Shown here: in pieces, positions 28,716 to 37,036 of the stretch
Layout of the letters: each line of letters begins with the position of its first letter
How positions within the stretch are numbered: the first letter of the stretch is position 1
Source of the DNA: Novosphingobium sp. Gsoil 351
GTDB lineage: Bacteria > Pseudomonadota > Alphaproteobacteria > Sphingomonadales > Sphingomonadaceae
Direction: 5' to 3'
Assembly (NCBI RefSeq): GCF_009707465.1
Contig: NZ_CP046120.1
Span: 3,563,501-3,627,500 of the forward strand
Length of the DNA stretch: 64,000 nucleotides
The notes under the pieces: model-generated
Database searches by the model: none
What the model was told of the DNA's origin: nothing
What the model saw: only the letters and a program-made list of their open reading frames with translations
Program-made: the position numbers and the translations under genes

Positions 28716-29363
28716 CTAGCCCCACACCCGTTCGCGATACCACTTCGTGATCACGTACTTCACCCCCTTGCGCACCTTCATCCCGTGATGGAGCGTCGCC
28801 GGGTTCAGCGAGCCGTCGGCGCGGCGGTTGTTCCACGCCAGCAGCTTTCCGGTTTCGGGCTGGACGGTCTTGTCGATCACCTTGAACCGCGTCGCGCCGC
28901 CGGCTTCGGGCTGGTTGAGATAGAGCATCACCGTCCAGGTGCGGTTGCCCGCGACCGAGCAGAACTTGGTGAAGTCGGCGCCGTTGGGCTCGAAATAGTC
29001 GGTGTGGCCTTTGAACTCCTGCCCCACCGCATAGCGCTGGCCCTGCAGCGGCTCGCCATAGGCGGGATCGATGCCGCTCCACGCGCTGAGCAAGGCATCG
29101 AGCCCGGCGATCTCGGGCATCGAGGCATCGAGGTCGCACGTCTCGCTGGTGCGGAAATAGTGGTCGCCGTTGGGGTCGGCGATGGTCGAGGGGCGGCGGT
29201 TGGCGTCGATCAGCCCGCACAGCCGCGTGCAGAACGCAGGGTCGAGGAATTGCTTGACGATATACAGTTCGAGCCTGGGATTGGGCACGCGCTGGACGCC
29301 CGGATTGCTCAGTATGCGCTGCGCGGTGGTATCGGGCGAAAGGGTGGCGTAAGCGCTGGCCAT
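28716..29363 (-). CDS. Prolyl 4-hydroxylase-like 2OG-Fe(II) oxygenase
   Basis: A 215-residue dioxygenase. Iron ligands are His120 and Asp122 (GHTDYF) and His192, with Lys202 ten residues later for the 2-oxoglutarate carboxylate; the spacing equals that of eukaryotic collagen prolyl 4-hydroxylases. FEPN and WTVMLYLN are family patterns. The protein substrate is unknown. It is divergent from the pseudopilin genes with 18 bases between the starts, which may be chance. Confidence 0.9.
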   Translation of the reverse strand: MASAYATLSPDTTAQRILSNPGVQRVPNPRLELYIVKQFLDPAFCTRLCGLIDANRRPSTIADPNGDHYFRTSETCDLDASMPEIAGLDALLSAWSGIDPAYGEPLQGQRYAVGQEFKGHTDYFEPNGADFTKFCSVAGNRTWTVMLYLNQPEAGGATRFKVIDKTVQPETGKLLAWNNRRADGSLNPATLHHGMKVRKGVKYVITKWYRERVWG

Positions 29364-29381
29364 GGCGCGGATGCTATCGTG

Positions 29382-30002
29382 ATGGAGCGGCTTTTGTCAC
29401 CACCCTCCGCGCGTTCCAAGCCACGACCACCTCCCTCCGCTCGTCCCGAGCGAAGTCGAGGGACCAGCTCAAAATCCCTCGACTTCGCTCGGGATGAGCG
29501 GAACAGGAGGGCAAGTCAGGCGGGTTTCAGCCTGGTCGAGATGATGGTCGTGCTGTTCGTCTTGGGGCTGCTGGCGGCGGTGGTGGTGCTGTCGCTGCCC
29601 GGCGATGCGCGGGTGCTGCGCGACGAGGCCGAACGGTTCGCCGCGCGCACCGTGGCGGCGCGCGACGAGGCGATTTCGGGGGCGCGGCCGGTGGCGGTGG
29701 TGGTCGGGACGGCCGGGTACTACTTCGAACAGCGCCGCGACGGCGGCTGGCAGCCGCTCGATCCCGGGCGCTTCGGGCTGGTCGCGTGGAAGGACGGCAC
29801 CGCGGCTAGCGTTTCCGGAGCCTCATCCGAACCAGGAGGGGGCGAGGGCGGGCAGCCCGGCGCCGCGCCCGAGCGCCAGCGGCTGGTGTTCGATCCTGTC
29901 GGGCTGGCGGGCAGCGAGGCGCGGGTCCGGCTGGCACGCGGCAAGGACGCGCTGGCCGTGAGCGTGGCGCGCGATGGCACGGTCAAGCTCGATGCGGGGT
30001 GA
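29382..30002 (+). CDS. gspH: Type II secretion minor pseudopilin GspH
   Basis: Prepilin-like protein. The cleavage site is Gly-Phe in QAGFSLVEMMVV with Glu at mature position 5, then a hydrophobic helix. The mature part contains a GRFGLVAWK region and a Gly-rich SEPGGGEGG loop. From the ATG used, the leader is 48 residues, far longer than the usual 6-20, and half of it is translated palindromic repeat. I find no nearer in-frame start codon. First gene of gspHIJK; other gsp genes are not in the window. Confidence 0.85.
   Translation: MERLLSPPSARSKPRPPPSARPERSRGTSSKSLDFARDERNRRASQAGFSLVEMMVVLFVLGLLAAVVVLSLPGDARVLRDEAERFAARTVAARDEAISGARPVAVVVGTAGYYFEQRRDGGWQPLDPGRFGLVAWKDGTAASVSGASSEPGGGEGGQPGAAPERQRLVFDPVGLAGSEARVRLARGKDALAVSVARDGTVKLDAG
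29437..29501. repeat. Palindromic repeat, SSEVET-type variant, in the gspH leader
   Basis: Arms CCCGAGCGAAGTCGAGGG and CCCTCGACTTCGCTCGGG are exact reverse complements across a spacer of about a dozen bases. The element lies in frame between the gspH start and its cleavage site, with an AGGAGG just after it. Confidence 0.88.
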
Positions 30003-30474
30003 TCGCGCCAAATCACAACCCCGCTCATGTCGAGCGAAGTCGAGACATCCCGCGCCGCGCGAGCGTGTCTCGACTTCGCTCGACACGAGCGGACGTGGGT
30101 GCAAGGCCAAGCGAAACGGCTTCACCCTGATCGAGCTGATGGTCGCGCTGGCGGTCTTCGCCATCGCCGCGTTGACCCTGCTGCGAATGGAAGGCGCGAG
30201 CATCGGCCGCACCGCCGATCTCGACCAGCGGCTGCTGCGCGAGGTAGTCGCGCAAAACCTCGCCGCCGAATGGCTGACCGATCCCACGCCGCCGGCGCTG
30301 GGCGACACCACCGGCCAGACCGCCAACCTGGGGCGCCAGTTCGCCTACACCCGCCATGTCGAGACGATGTCCGACGCCGGGGTGATCCGCGTGGTCGTCG
30401 CGGTGCGTGAAGTGACCCCCGGCGCGCCGAGCCAGGCGTTCACGCTGGAATTCATGCGTCAGGGTGGGGCGTGA
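29992..30474 (+). CDS. gspI: Type II secretion minor pseudopilin GspI
   Basis: Cleavage site KRNG-FTLIELMVAL with Glu5, followed by the membrane helix and a small globular part of the GspI type (NLAAEWLTDP, then VREVTPGAPSQAF). The ATG overlaps the end of gspH by 11 bases; an ATG six codons earlier is possible. The leader is 43 residues and contains a full palindromic repeat. No closer in-frame start is visible. Expected to form the pseudopilus tip with GspJ and GspK. Confidence 0.85.
   Translation: MRGDRAKSQPRSCRAKSRHPAPRERVSTSLDTSGRGCKAKRNGFTLIELMVALAVFAIAALTLLRMEGASIGRTADLDQRLLREVVAQNLAAEWLTDPTPPALGDTTGQTANLGRQFAYTRHVETMSDAGVIRVVVAVREVTPGAPSQAFTLEFMRQGGA
30021..30092. repeat. Palindromic repeat, SSEVET type, in the gspI leader
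   Basis: Left arm TGTCGAGCGAAGTCGAGACA and right arm TGTCTCGACTTCGCTCGACA are exact reverse complements with about 15 bases between. This is the clearest copy of the family in the window and lies wholly within the gspI leader codons. Confidence 0.92.
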
Positions 30475-31208
30475 TGGGGCGGGTGCGCTTCAGGGTCCTC
30501 CCCTGCAAGGGGAGGTCGCAGCCCTCTTGGGCTGACGGAGGGGTGACGACGCTGGCGGAGACACCCCTCCCTCAGCGCATTCGCGCTGCCACCTCCCCCG
30601 CGGGGGGAGGATCGACGACAGTAAACGGCTTCACCCTGGTCGAAATGCTCATCGCGCTGGCGATCTTCGCGGTGATCGCGGGCGGCGCGCTGATGCTGCT
30701 GCAGTTCAGCGTCGAGGCCGAGGCGGCGAGCCGGACCAAGACCCAGCAGATCGCCGCGATGCGCCGCTTTCTCAGCGTGTGGAACGCCGATCTCGCCCAG
30801 GCGGTGCCGCGCCCGTCGCGCGATGCGGGCGGCGCTGCCGGGGCCGCGATCGAGGCCCCGACCGGCGCGCCCGACGGGGTGATCCTGCGCCTCACCCGCG
30901 GCGGGTGGAGCAATTACGACGGCGCGGCGCGGCCCAGCCTCCAGCGCGTCGAATACCGCTGGCAGGGCGGGAAGATCGCGCGCGCGGGCTATCCGTTCCT
31001 CGACGGCGCGCGCGCCGATGCCGCGGCGCCGCTCGCCGATTCCGCCGGCCCGCCGCGGCTGCGCTTCCGCACCAGCGACGGCAACTGGCGCGACCGCTGG
31101 GAACCCCAGCGCAGCGGCGAGCTGCCGGTGGCGATCGAGCTCAACCTGCCCCAGGCGGGCGGGCAGGCGCTACGCGTGGTGGCGCTGGTCGGGGCGAACT
31201 ACCAGTGA
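30474..31208 (+). CDS. gspJ: Type II secretion minor pseudopilin GspJ
   Basis: Cleavage site VNG-FTLVEMLIAL with Glu5. The mature part has the GspJ-like QIAAMRRFLSVWNADLAQ, then LRLTRGGWSN and RVEYRW. The ATG sits in the gspI stop (TGATG). The leader is 52 residues, of which about 40 come from a CTCCCC-type repeat that keeps an open frame. Stop overlaps the gspK start. Confidence 0.86.
   Translation: MGRVRFRVLPCKGRSQPSWADGGVTTLAETPLPQRIRAATSPAGGGSTTVNGFTLVEMLIALAIFAVIAGGALMLLQFSVEAEAASRTKTQQIAAMRRFLSVWNADLAQAVPRPSRDAGGAAGAAIEAPTGAPDGVILRLTRGGWSNYDGAARPSLQRVEYRWQGGKIARAGYPFLDGARADAAAPLADSAGPPRLRFRTSDGNWRDRWEPQRSGELPVAIELNLPQAGGQALRVVALVGANYQ
30494..30612. repeat. Palindromic repeat, CTCCCCTGCAAGGGGAG type, in the gspJ leader
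   Basis: Starts TCCTCCCCTGCAAGGGGAGG and ends CTCCCCCGCGGGGGGAGGAT, with inner arms GGAGGGGTG and CACCCCTCC. Same family as the copy at 26.0 kb. It lies in frame between the gspJ start and the prepilin cleavage site. Confidence 0.9.
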
Positions 31209-32194
31209 GGCGCTTTCCCGACCGCGAACGCGGGGCCGCGCTCCTCTCGGTCCTGCTCCTCGTCGCGGTGATGGCGGTGATCGCCGCGATCATGCTCGAG
31301 CGGCTCAACCTCGCCACGCGGCTGGCCGCGAACAGCCAGGCAATGACCCAGGCGCGGTTCTATGCGTTGTCGGCCGAGAGCATCGCCACCGCGCGGATCA
31401 AGGCGCTGGTGACGGCCAGCCCCGATCGCACCGCCGATCCGCAGGGCCTGCTGGGCCGCGATTTCAACATGCCGCTGGCCGCCGGGCTGGTGGTCGCGCG
31501 AGTCGACGATGCCGGCAACTGCTTCAACCTCAACTCGCTGGTCGAAGGGCAAGATGGCAGCTTCAGCTTGCGCCCCACCGGCCTCGCCCAGCTTCGCGCG
31601 CTGATGGAGGGACTGGCGATCCCCGCGGGCGAGGCGATCCCCCTGTCCGATGGGATGGCCGACTGGATCGACAGCGACGACATCCCCGCGCCCAACGGCA
31701 GCGAAGACGCCTATTACCAGGCGCTGCCGGTGCCCTATCGCACCGCCGGGCGGCTGATCGTCGATCCCGGCGAGATGCGCGCGGTCAAGGGCATGACGCC
31801 CGCCTACTACGCCCGCCTGCGGCCGTGGCTCTGCGCGCTGCCGGGCAACGAACTGTCGCCGATCAACGTCAACACGATCCGTCCCGATCAGGCCAGGCTG
31901 ATCGCCATGCTCAGCCCGGCGACGATTCCGATCCAGCGCGCCCAGTCGATCATCGCCCAGCGTCCGCCGGGCGGGGTCGCCGCCGCCGCCGATTTCCTCC
32001 GCCCGTTCGCCGCGGGCGGGCACACGCTGGGGCCCGAACCGATGGGCCAGCTCAAGGTCACCAGCCGGTGGTTCCTGATCGACCTGCAGGTGGCGGTCGA
32101 TTCGATCCGGCTCGACGAGCAGGCGCTGGTCGATGTCGGGGTCGATCCGCCGCGGGTGGTCGGCCGCAGCTGGGGCGACCGGGAAAGCCGGTGA
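31205..32194 (+). CDS. gspK: Type II secretion protein GspK
   Basis: Large pseudopilin that caps the pseudopilus. It starts at GTG in the gspJ stop (GTGA). The leader is a normal ten residues (RRFPDRERG), cleavage before AALLSVLLLV, and it lacks Glu5, as known for GspK. The body contains the family regions with LNLNSLVEGQ-like NCFNLNSL, MADWIDSDD with acidic Ca-site residues, INVNT and the C-terminal saposin-like region. 329 residues. It ends the operon; gspL and gspM do not follow. Confidence 0.9.
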   Translation: MRRFPDRERGAALLSVLLLVAVMAVIAAIMLERLNLATRLAANSQAMTQARFYALSAESIATARIKALVTASPDRTADPQGLLGRDFNMPLAAGLVVARVDDAGNCFNLNSLVEGQDGSFSLRPTGLAQLRALMEGLAIPAGEAIPLSDGMADWIDSDDIPAPNGSEDAYYQALPVPYRTAGRLIVDPGEMRAVKGMTPAYYARLRPWLCALPGNELSPINVNTIRPDQARLIAMLSPATIPIQRAQSIIAQRPPGGVAAAADFLRPFAAGGHTLGPEPMGQLKVTSRWFLIDLQVAVDSIRLDEQALVDVGVDPPRVVGRSWGDRESR

Positions 32195-32356
32195 TTTTCC
32201 GGGCGCGTAATATTGTTGCGCGCGGGCGCGGGCGCCGCAACTTTCGCTTTGCTTCGGACGCACCTTGTGCAATGGCGCGGCCCCGTTCCAATCGCTGCTT
32301 GACGGCGGGGAACGCGCCCGCAAAAGCGCCCGCTTCTGGCGGGTGTGCCGGGATAT

Positions 32357-32434
32357 GGCGATCATAGCTCAGTTGGTTAGAGCGCCGGCTTGTGGTGCCG
32401 GAGGTCACGGGTTCGAGACCCGTTGGTCGCCCCA
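32357..32434 (+). tRNA. tRNA-His (anticodon GTG)
   Basis: CTTGTGGTG gives anticodon GTG. The extra 5' G expected for tRNA-His is encoded and faces C73. The acceptor pairs GCGATCA with TGGTCGC (one G-U), the T arm is ACGGG TTCGAGA CCCGT, and CCA is encoded. Confidence 0.96.
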
Positions 32435-32475
32435 GTCCTGCCATCGCGCCGGTCGCCTTGACCAAGGAACCGCGC

Positions 32476-33537
32476 GTGCCTGCATTCTGGACCGACCCCG
32501 ACTTCGACGATCACGAGAGCGTGACGGTTGTGCGCGATCGCGCGTCCAACCTGACCGCGATCATTGCGATCCATTCGACCCATCTCGGCCCCGCCGCGGG
32601 CGGCACCCGGTTCTGGCATTATCCCGACCCCGCGCTGGCGATGCGCGACGCGCTGCGGCTGTCGCGCGGGATGAGCTACAAGAACGCGATGGCCGAGTTG
32701 CCGATGGGTGGCGGCAAGGCAGTGATCCTGGCCGACAAGAAGGGCCACAAGTCCCCCGAGATGCTCGCCGCGTTCGGCGACGCGGTCGAGGCGCTGGGCG
32801 GACGCTACGTCACCGCCGAGGATGTGGGGATCAGCCTGGCGGACATGGTCGCGGTCTCCGAACGCACCCGCCACGTCTCGGGCCTGCCCGCCGAAGGCAG
32901 CGCGGCGGGAGGCGACCCGGGGCCGTTCACCGCGATGGGCATCTACCACGGGATCAAGGCGGCGGTCGCGCACAAGCTGGGCAAGGACAGCGTCAAGGGC
33001 GTTCACGTCGCGGTCCAGGGCACCGGCAGCGTCGGCGGCGGGGTGGCGCGGCTGCTCCATCGCGACGGCGCGCGGCTGACGCTTGCGGATGTGAACGACG
33101 ATCGCGCCAAGACCCTGTCCAAGGAACTCGATGCCGCGCTGGTTGCGCCCGACGCGATCATGAGCGTGGCTTGCGACGTGTTCAGCCCCAACGCGCTCGG
33201 CGCGATCCTCGACGACGCGGGCATCGCCCGGCTCGATTGCGCGATCGTCGCGGGCGGCGCGAACAACCAGCTCGCCCGGCCCGAACACGGCGCGGCGCTG
33301 GCGGCGCGCGGCATCCTCTATGCGCCCGACTACGTGATCAACGCCGGCGGGATCATTTCGGTCAGCCTGGAACACCTTGCCCGCCAAAGCGGATCGCACT
33401 GCGACATCAACGAAGTGCGCAAGCGGCTGGCGCAGATTCCCGATCGCCTGCTCGCGATCTGGCGCGAAAGTGAGGCCACCACGGTCTCGGCGGATGTGGT
33501 GGCTGATCGCATGGCGCAGAAGCTCATCGGCCGCTGA
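32476..33537 (+). CDS. Glu/Leu/Phe/Val-type amino-acid dehydrogenase
   Basis: NAD-dependent oxidative deaminase, most like leucine dehydrogenase. The N-terminal catalytic domain has Lys69 (MSYKNAM) and Lys81 (MGGGKAVIL); the Rossmann domain shows GTGSVGGGVARLL. A 353-residue length fits the Leu/Phe/Val group rather than GDH. I chose GTG 32476 because AAGGA precedes it by about seven bases; earlier codons in this frame run into the tRNA-His gene. It lies alone between the tRNA and ccmC. Exact substrate cannot be read from sequence. Confidence 0.88.
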   Translation: MPAFWTDPDFDDHESVTVVRDRASNLTAIIAIHSTHLGPAAGGTRFWHYPDPALAMRDALRLSRGMSYKNAMAELPMGGGKAVILADKKGHKSPEMLAAFGDAVEALGGRYVTAEDVGISLADMVAVSERTRHVSGLPAEGSAAGGDPGPFTAMGIYHGIKAAVAHKLGKDSVKGVHVAVQGTGSVGGGVARLLHRDGARLTLADVNDDRAKTLSKELDAALVAPDAIMSVACDVFSPNALGAILDDAGIARLDCAIVAGGANNQLARPEHGAALAARGILYAPDYVINAGGIISVSLEHLARQSGSHCDINEVRKRLAQIPDRLLAIWRESEATTVSADVVADRMAQKLIGR

Positions 33538-33683
33538 GGGTTTGATCTTCCCCATGCAAGGCACGGGGAGGAAAGCCAATCCCGTCTCAACCCGCTTGCC
33601 GCGCTCGCCGGGGCGTGGCAGAGCAGCGCCGAGCCGGTGACGGGGGTCGCCGGAGTGTTGCGAAAGTCCGCTTCCCGCGCCTC

Positions 33684-34415
33684 ATGCACGGTTTTGCCAA
33701 TCCCGCCCGGTTCCTGCGCATCGCGCGCTGGCTCACGCCGCTGCTGCTCGGTCTCGGGCTGGCGCTGGCGGGCGGGGCGCTGGCGTGGGGGGCGACGCAA
33801 GTTCCGCCGGACCGGCTGATGGGCGAGACCGTCCGAATCCTGTTCATCCACGTTCCCTCGGCCTGGCTGGGCATGGCCGGGTGGAGTACCATCGCCATCG
33901 CCAGCCTGGTCGAACTCGTCTGGCGTCACCCGCTCGCCGGGATCGCAGCGCGTGCCGCGGCGGTTCCGGGCTGCGCGTTCACCGCAATCTGCCTCGCCAC
34001 CGGATCGATCTGGGCGCGCCCGACCTGGGGAACCTGGTGGGTGTGGGACGGGCGGCTGACCAGCTTCCTCATCCTGCTGTTCCTCTATTTCGGCTACATC
34101 GCCCTGGCCGGGGCGGCGCAGAAGGACGCGGCCGGCGGATCGGGTGGGGGCAGCCGGATCACCGCGATCTTCGGCCTGGTCGGCGCGATCAACATCCCGA
34201 TCATCAACCGTTCGGTGGTGTGGTGGAACAGCCTGCACCAGCCGCCCTCGATCACCGCGGGCAAGTCGGCGATCGACGCGACGTTCCTGGTGCCGCTGCT
34301 GATCGCCGCGCTGGGGTTCAGCTTCCTGTTCGGCGGGGTGATCCTGGCGCGGATGCGCACGCTGCTCGCCGAAATCCAGACCGAGGCGCGGCTGCGCCGC
34401 AAGGCGTTTGCCTGA
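33684..34415 (+). CDS. ccmC: Heme exporter permease CcmC
   Basis: Six-helix membrane protein that loads heme on CcmE. The Trp-rich motif WGTWWVWD (residues 115-122) faces the periplasm, flanked by His56 (FIHVPSAW) and the His in NSLHQPP that ligate heme. 243 residues. ATG gives MHGFANP. First gene of a tight ccmCDEFGHI run; ccmA and ccmB are not adjacent. Confidence 0.95.
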   Translation: MHGFANPARFLRIARWLTPLLLGLGLALAGGALAWGATQVPPDRLMGETVRILFIHVPSAWLGMAGWSTIAIASLVELVWRHPLAGIAARAAAVPGCAFTAICLATGSIWARPTWGTWWVWDGRLTSFLILLFLYFGYIALAGAAQKDAAGGSGGGSRITAIFGLVGAINIPIINRSVVWWNSLHQPPSITAGKSAIDATFLVPLLIAALGFSFLFGGVILARMRTLLAEIQTEARLRRKAFA

Positions 34416-34420
34416 ACCCG

Positions 34421-34561
34421 ATGGCCGAGGGTCTCAACCAGTGGCACTTCGTGATCGCAGCCTATGCGGTCGGCGTGCTGGGCACGCTCACGCTGGTCGG
34501 CTGGGTGTGGAGCGCGATGCGCCGCGCCGAAAAGCGCCGCGACGATTCGAGAGGGCGCTAA
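34421..34561 (+). CDS. ccmD: Heme exporter protein CcmD
   Basis: A 46-residue single-helix protein, N-terminus NQWHFVIAAYAVGVL and a basic C-terminus AEKRRDDSRGR, typical of CcmD. It sits between ccmC and ccmE with 5-base gaps. CcmD frees holo-CcmE from the CcmABC complex in E. coli. Confidence 0.88.
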   Translation: MAEGLNQWHFVIAAYAVGVLGTLTLVGWVWSAMRRAEKRRDDSRGR

Positions 34562-34565
34562 TCCG

Positions 34566-35021
34566 ATGGCCACGTCCGCAATCAAGCCCAAGCACCAGCG
34601 GCTCGTGCTGCTGACCATCGCGCTGGTCGCGCTGATTGGCGCTGGCTTGCTGGCGGCATGGGCGCTGAAGAACCAGGCGGCCTATTTCTATGTCCCCGCT
34701 GATATCGTCGCCAACCCGCCCGAGGCCGGGCGCGCGGTGCGGCTGGGCGGGATGGTCGAAAAAGGGTCGATCAAGACCGCACCCGATGGCTTGACGATCG
34801 ATTTCATCGTCGAGGACGGCAAGGCCAAGGTGCCGGTGCGGTTTCGCGGGATCACCCCCGACCTGTTCGTCGAAGGATCGGGCGTCGTCGCTGAAGGACG
34901 GATGGAGGCGGGCGGAAAGTTCGTCGCCGACAACCTGCTGGCCAAGCACGACGAGAACTACGTCCCGCGCGAGATGGCGAACATGAGCAAGGCCCGCGCT
35001 GCGGTGGCGGAGACGAAATGA
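34566..35021 (+). CDS. ccmE: Cytochrome c-type biogenesis heme chaperone CcmE
   Basis: Membrane-anchored periplasmic heme carrier of 151 residues. One N-terminal helix (residues 12-32) is followed by an OB-fold domain. The covalent heme site is His128 in LLAKHDENYVP, with Tyr132 as axial ligand. The stop overlaps the ATG of the longest ccmF frame. Confidence 0.96.
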   Translation: MATSAIKPKHQRLVLLTIALVALIGAGLLAAWALKNQAAYFYVPADIVANPPEAGRAVRLGGMVEKGSIKTAPDGLTIDFIVEDGKAKVPVRFRGITPDLFVEGSGVVAEGRMEAGGKFVADNLLAKHDENYVPREMANMSKARAAVAETK

Positions 35022-35054
35022 GCAGCCTCCGCGACTTCGCGCCGGCCGTTCTTT

Positions 35055-35080
35055 CCCTCTCCCGCCCGCGGGAGGGGGAG
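35055..35080. repeat. Palindrome of the CTCTCCC type just before ccmF
   Basis: CCCTCTCCCGC faces CGGGAGGGGGAG. The purine-rich right arm ends six bases before GTG 35087 and is well placed to serve as the ccmF ribosome binding site. Confidence 0.7.
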
Positions 35081-35086
35081 ACTCAC

Positions 35087-37036
35087 GTGATCGCCGAACT
35101 CGGTCTTGCGATGTTGTGGCTGGCGGCCGCCCTGGCGTTGCTCCAGTTGGCGGCGGGTGCGGGCGCGCTGACCGCCAGGGGCGGCGAACTGGCCGGGATA
35201 GTCCGGCCCGTCGCGGTGGTGCAGGGTGTGCTCTGCGCGGGCGCGTTCCTGTCGCTGATCACGCTGTTCCTGCGCACCGATTTGTCGGTCAAGCTCGTCG
35301 CGACCAACAGCCATTCGCTCAAGCCGGTGATCTTCAAGCTGGCCGGAACCTGGGGCAACCACGAAGGCTCGATGCTGCTGTGGGTTACGGTCATGGCGCT
35401 TTGCGGCGGGTTCATCGCGTTGTTCGAGAAGCGCCTGCGCCAGGACACGATGCTGGCGACGCTGGCCGGGCAGGCGTTCGTCAGCCTGGGCTTTTACGCC
35501 TTCATGCTGCTGTCCTCGAACCCGTTCGAGCGGCTGGCCGAGCCGCCGCCCGAGGGCAACGGGCTCAACCCGCTGCTCCAGGACATCGGCCTCGCGTTCC
35601 ATCCGCCGACGCTGTACCTCGGCTACGTCGGGCTCTCGATCGCGTTCAGCTTCGCGATCGGCGCGCTGGTCACCCGCGACGTCGGCCCGGCGTTCGCCCG
35701 CGCAATGCGGCCGTGGGTGCTGGGGGCGTGGATATTCCTCAGCCTGGGCATCACCGCGGGGTCGTACTGGGCCTATTACGAACTCGGCTGGGGCGGCTGG
35801 TGGTTCTGGGATCCGGTCGAGAACGCCAGCTTGATGCCGTGGCTGGCGGCGACTGCGCTGCTTCATTCCTCGACCGTGCTCGCCGCGCGCAACGCCTTGC
35901 GGGCTTGGACCGTGATGCTCGGCGTGGTGGCGTTCTCGATGTCGATGATCGGGACCTTCCTGGTCCGCTCGGGCATCCTCACCAGCGTGCATGCGTTCGC
36001 GGTCGATCCCGAGCGCGGCAGCTTCATCCTGGCGCTGCTGACGATCTATATCGGCGGCGCGCTGGCGCTGTTCGCCTTGCGCGCCAGCACCATCAGCGAG
36101 GGCACGCGGTTCGCCGCGGTCAGCCGCGAATCGGCTCTGGTGTTCAACAATGTGATGCTCAGCGCGATCCTCGGCATCGTCCTGATCGGCACGCTCTATC
36201 CGCTGCTGACCGAGGCGTTCGGCGAAAAGGTCTCGGTGGGTCCGCCCTATTTCAACCCGATGGCGGCGATCTTCTTCGTGCCTATGCTGCTGGTGATGAC
36301 GGTCGGTCCGCTGCTGCGCTGGCGCGACGACCGCGCCGGGCGGACCACGGGCAGGCTGGCGCTGCCCGCGCTGGCCGCGGCGATTGTTGCGCTGGGGCTG
36401 GTCGCCTTCGCACCGGTGATCAAGCCGCTTCCATTCCTCGGCATGGCGCTAGCGGTGGGCCTGGCGGTGGCGAGCGTGTTGCCGTTGATCGGCCGCGACC
36501 TGCGGCGCACGCCGTTGCCGACTTATGGCATGGTCGTTTCGCACCTTGGCATCGCGGTCGCGCTGTTCGGGGTCGGCAGCGACAGCGCGTTCTCGATCGA
36601 GAAGCTGGTCGCTTCGCGTGTCGGCGAAACCCATTCCGTGGGTCCGTGGAAGGTCACCCTGCGCGACATCGAGCCGGTGGCCGGACCCAACTGGACCGCG
36701 CTCGAGGCCGCGCTCGCCGCCAGCTACGACGGCGGCAGCCCCAGCATTCTGCGCACCCAGTCGCGCAACTTCACCTCGCCGCCGCAGCAGACCAACGAAA
36801 GCGCGCTGCACACCCGCTGGAACGGCCAGCTCTACGCGGTGCTGGGCGAAGAGGCCGATGATGGCCGCTGGCAGTTGCGGTTGTGGTGGAAGCCGTTCGT
36901 GCCGATGATCTGGTACGGCGGGATCCTGGTCGGCCTGGGCGGGCTGCTTGCGCTGATCGGGCGGTTATCGCGCGACATTAAGCGGACCCGGGCCGAAGCC
37001 AAGATCGCCTATCGCCGCGAAAGGCAGGGGCGATGA
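35087..37036 (+). CDS. ccmF: Heme lyase CcmF
   Basis: Large membrane protein that joins heme to apocytochrome c with CcmH. The Trp-rich motif GGWWFWDPVENAS is present, with the many membrane helices and periplasmic His residues of the family. I prefer GTG 35087 giving MIAELGLAMLW, the usual family start, preceded by GGAGGGGGAG. An ATG at 35018 overlapping ccmE would add 23 residues, mostly translated palindrome. 649 residues from GTG. Confidence 0.93.
   Translation: MIAELGLAMLWLAAALALLQLAAGAGALTARGGELAGIVRPVAVVQGVLCAGAFLSLITLFLRTDLSVKLVATNSHSLKPVIFKLAGTWGNHEGSMLLWVTVMALCGGFIALFEKRLRQDTMLATLAGQAFVSLGFYAFMLLSSNPFERLAEPPPEGNGLNPLLQDIGLAFHPPTLYLGYVGLSIAFSFAIGALVTRDVGPAFARAMRPWVLGAWIFLSLGITAGSYWAYYELGWGGWWFWDPVENASLMPWLAATALLHSSTVLAARNALRAWTVMLGVVAFSMSMIGTFLVRSGILTSVHAFAVDPERGSFILALLTIYIGGALALFALRASTISEGTRFAAVSRESALVFNNVMLSAILGIVLIGTLYPLLTEAFGEKVSVGPPYFNPMAAIFFVPMLLVMTVGPLLRWRDDRAGRTTGRLALPALAAAIVALGLVAFAPVIKPLPFLGMALAVGLAVASVLPLIGRDLRRTPLPTYGMVVSHLGIAVALFGVGSDSAFSIEKLVASRVGETHSVGPWKVTLRDIEPVAGPNWTALEAALAASYDGGSPSILRTQSRNFTSPPQQTNESALHTRWNGQLYAVLGEEADDGRWQLRLWWKPFVPMIWYGGILVGLGGLLALIGRLSRDIKRTRAEAKIAYRRERQGR

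Noticed and set aside
30027..30410. Open frame starting MSSEVETS inside gspI
   Set aside because: It starts in the repeat and then reads gspI out of frame with no protein-like pattern.
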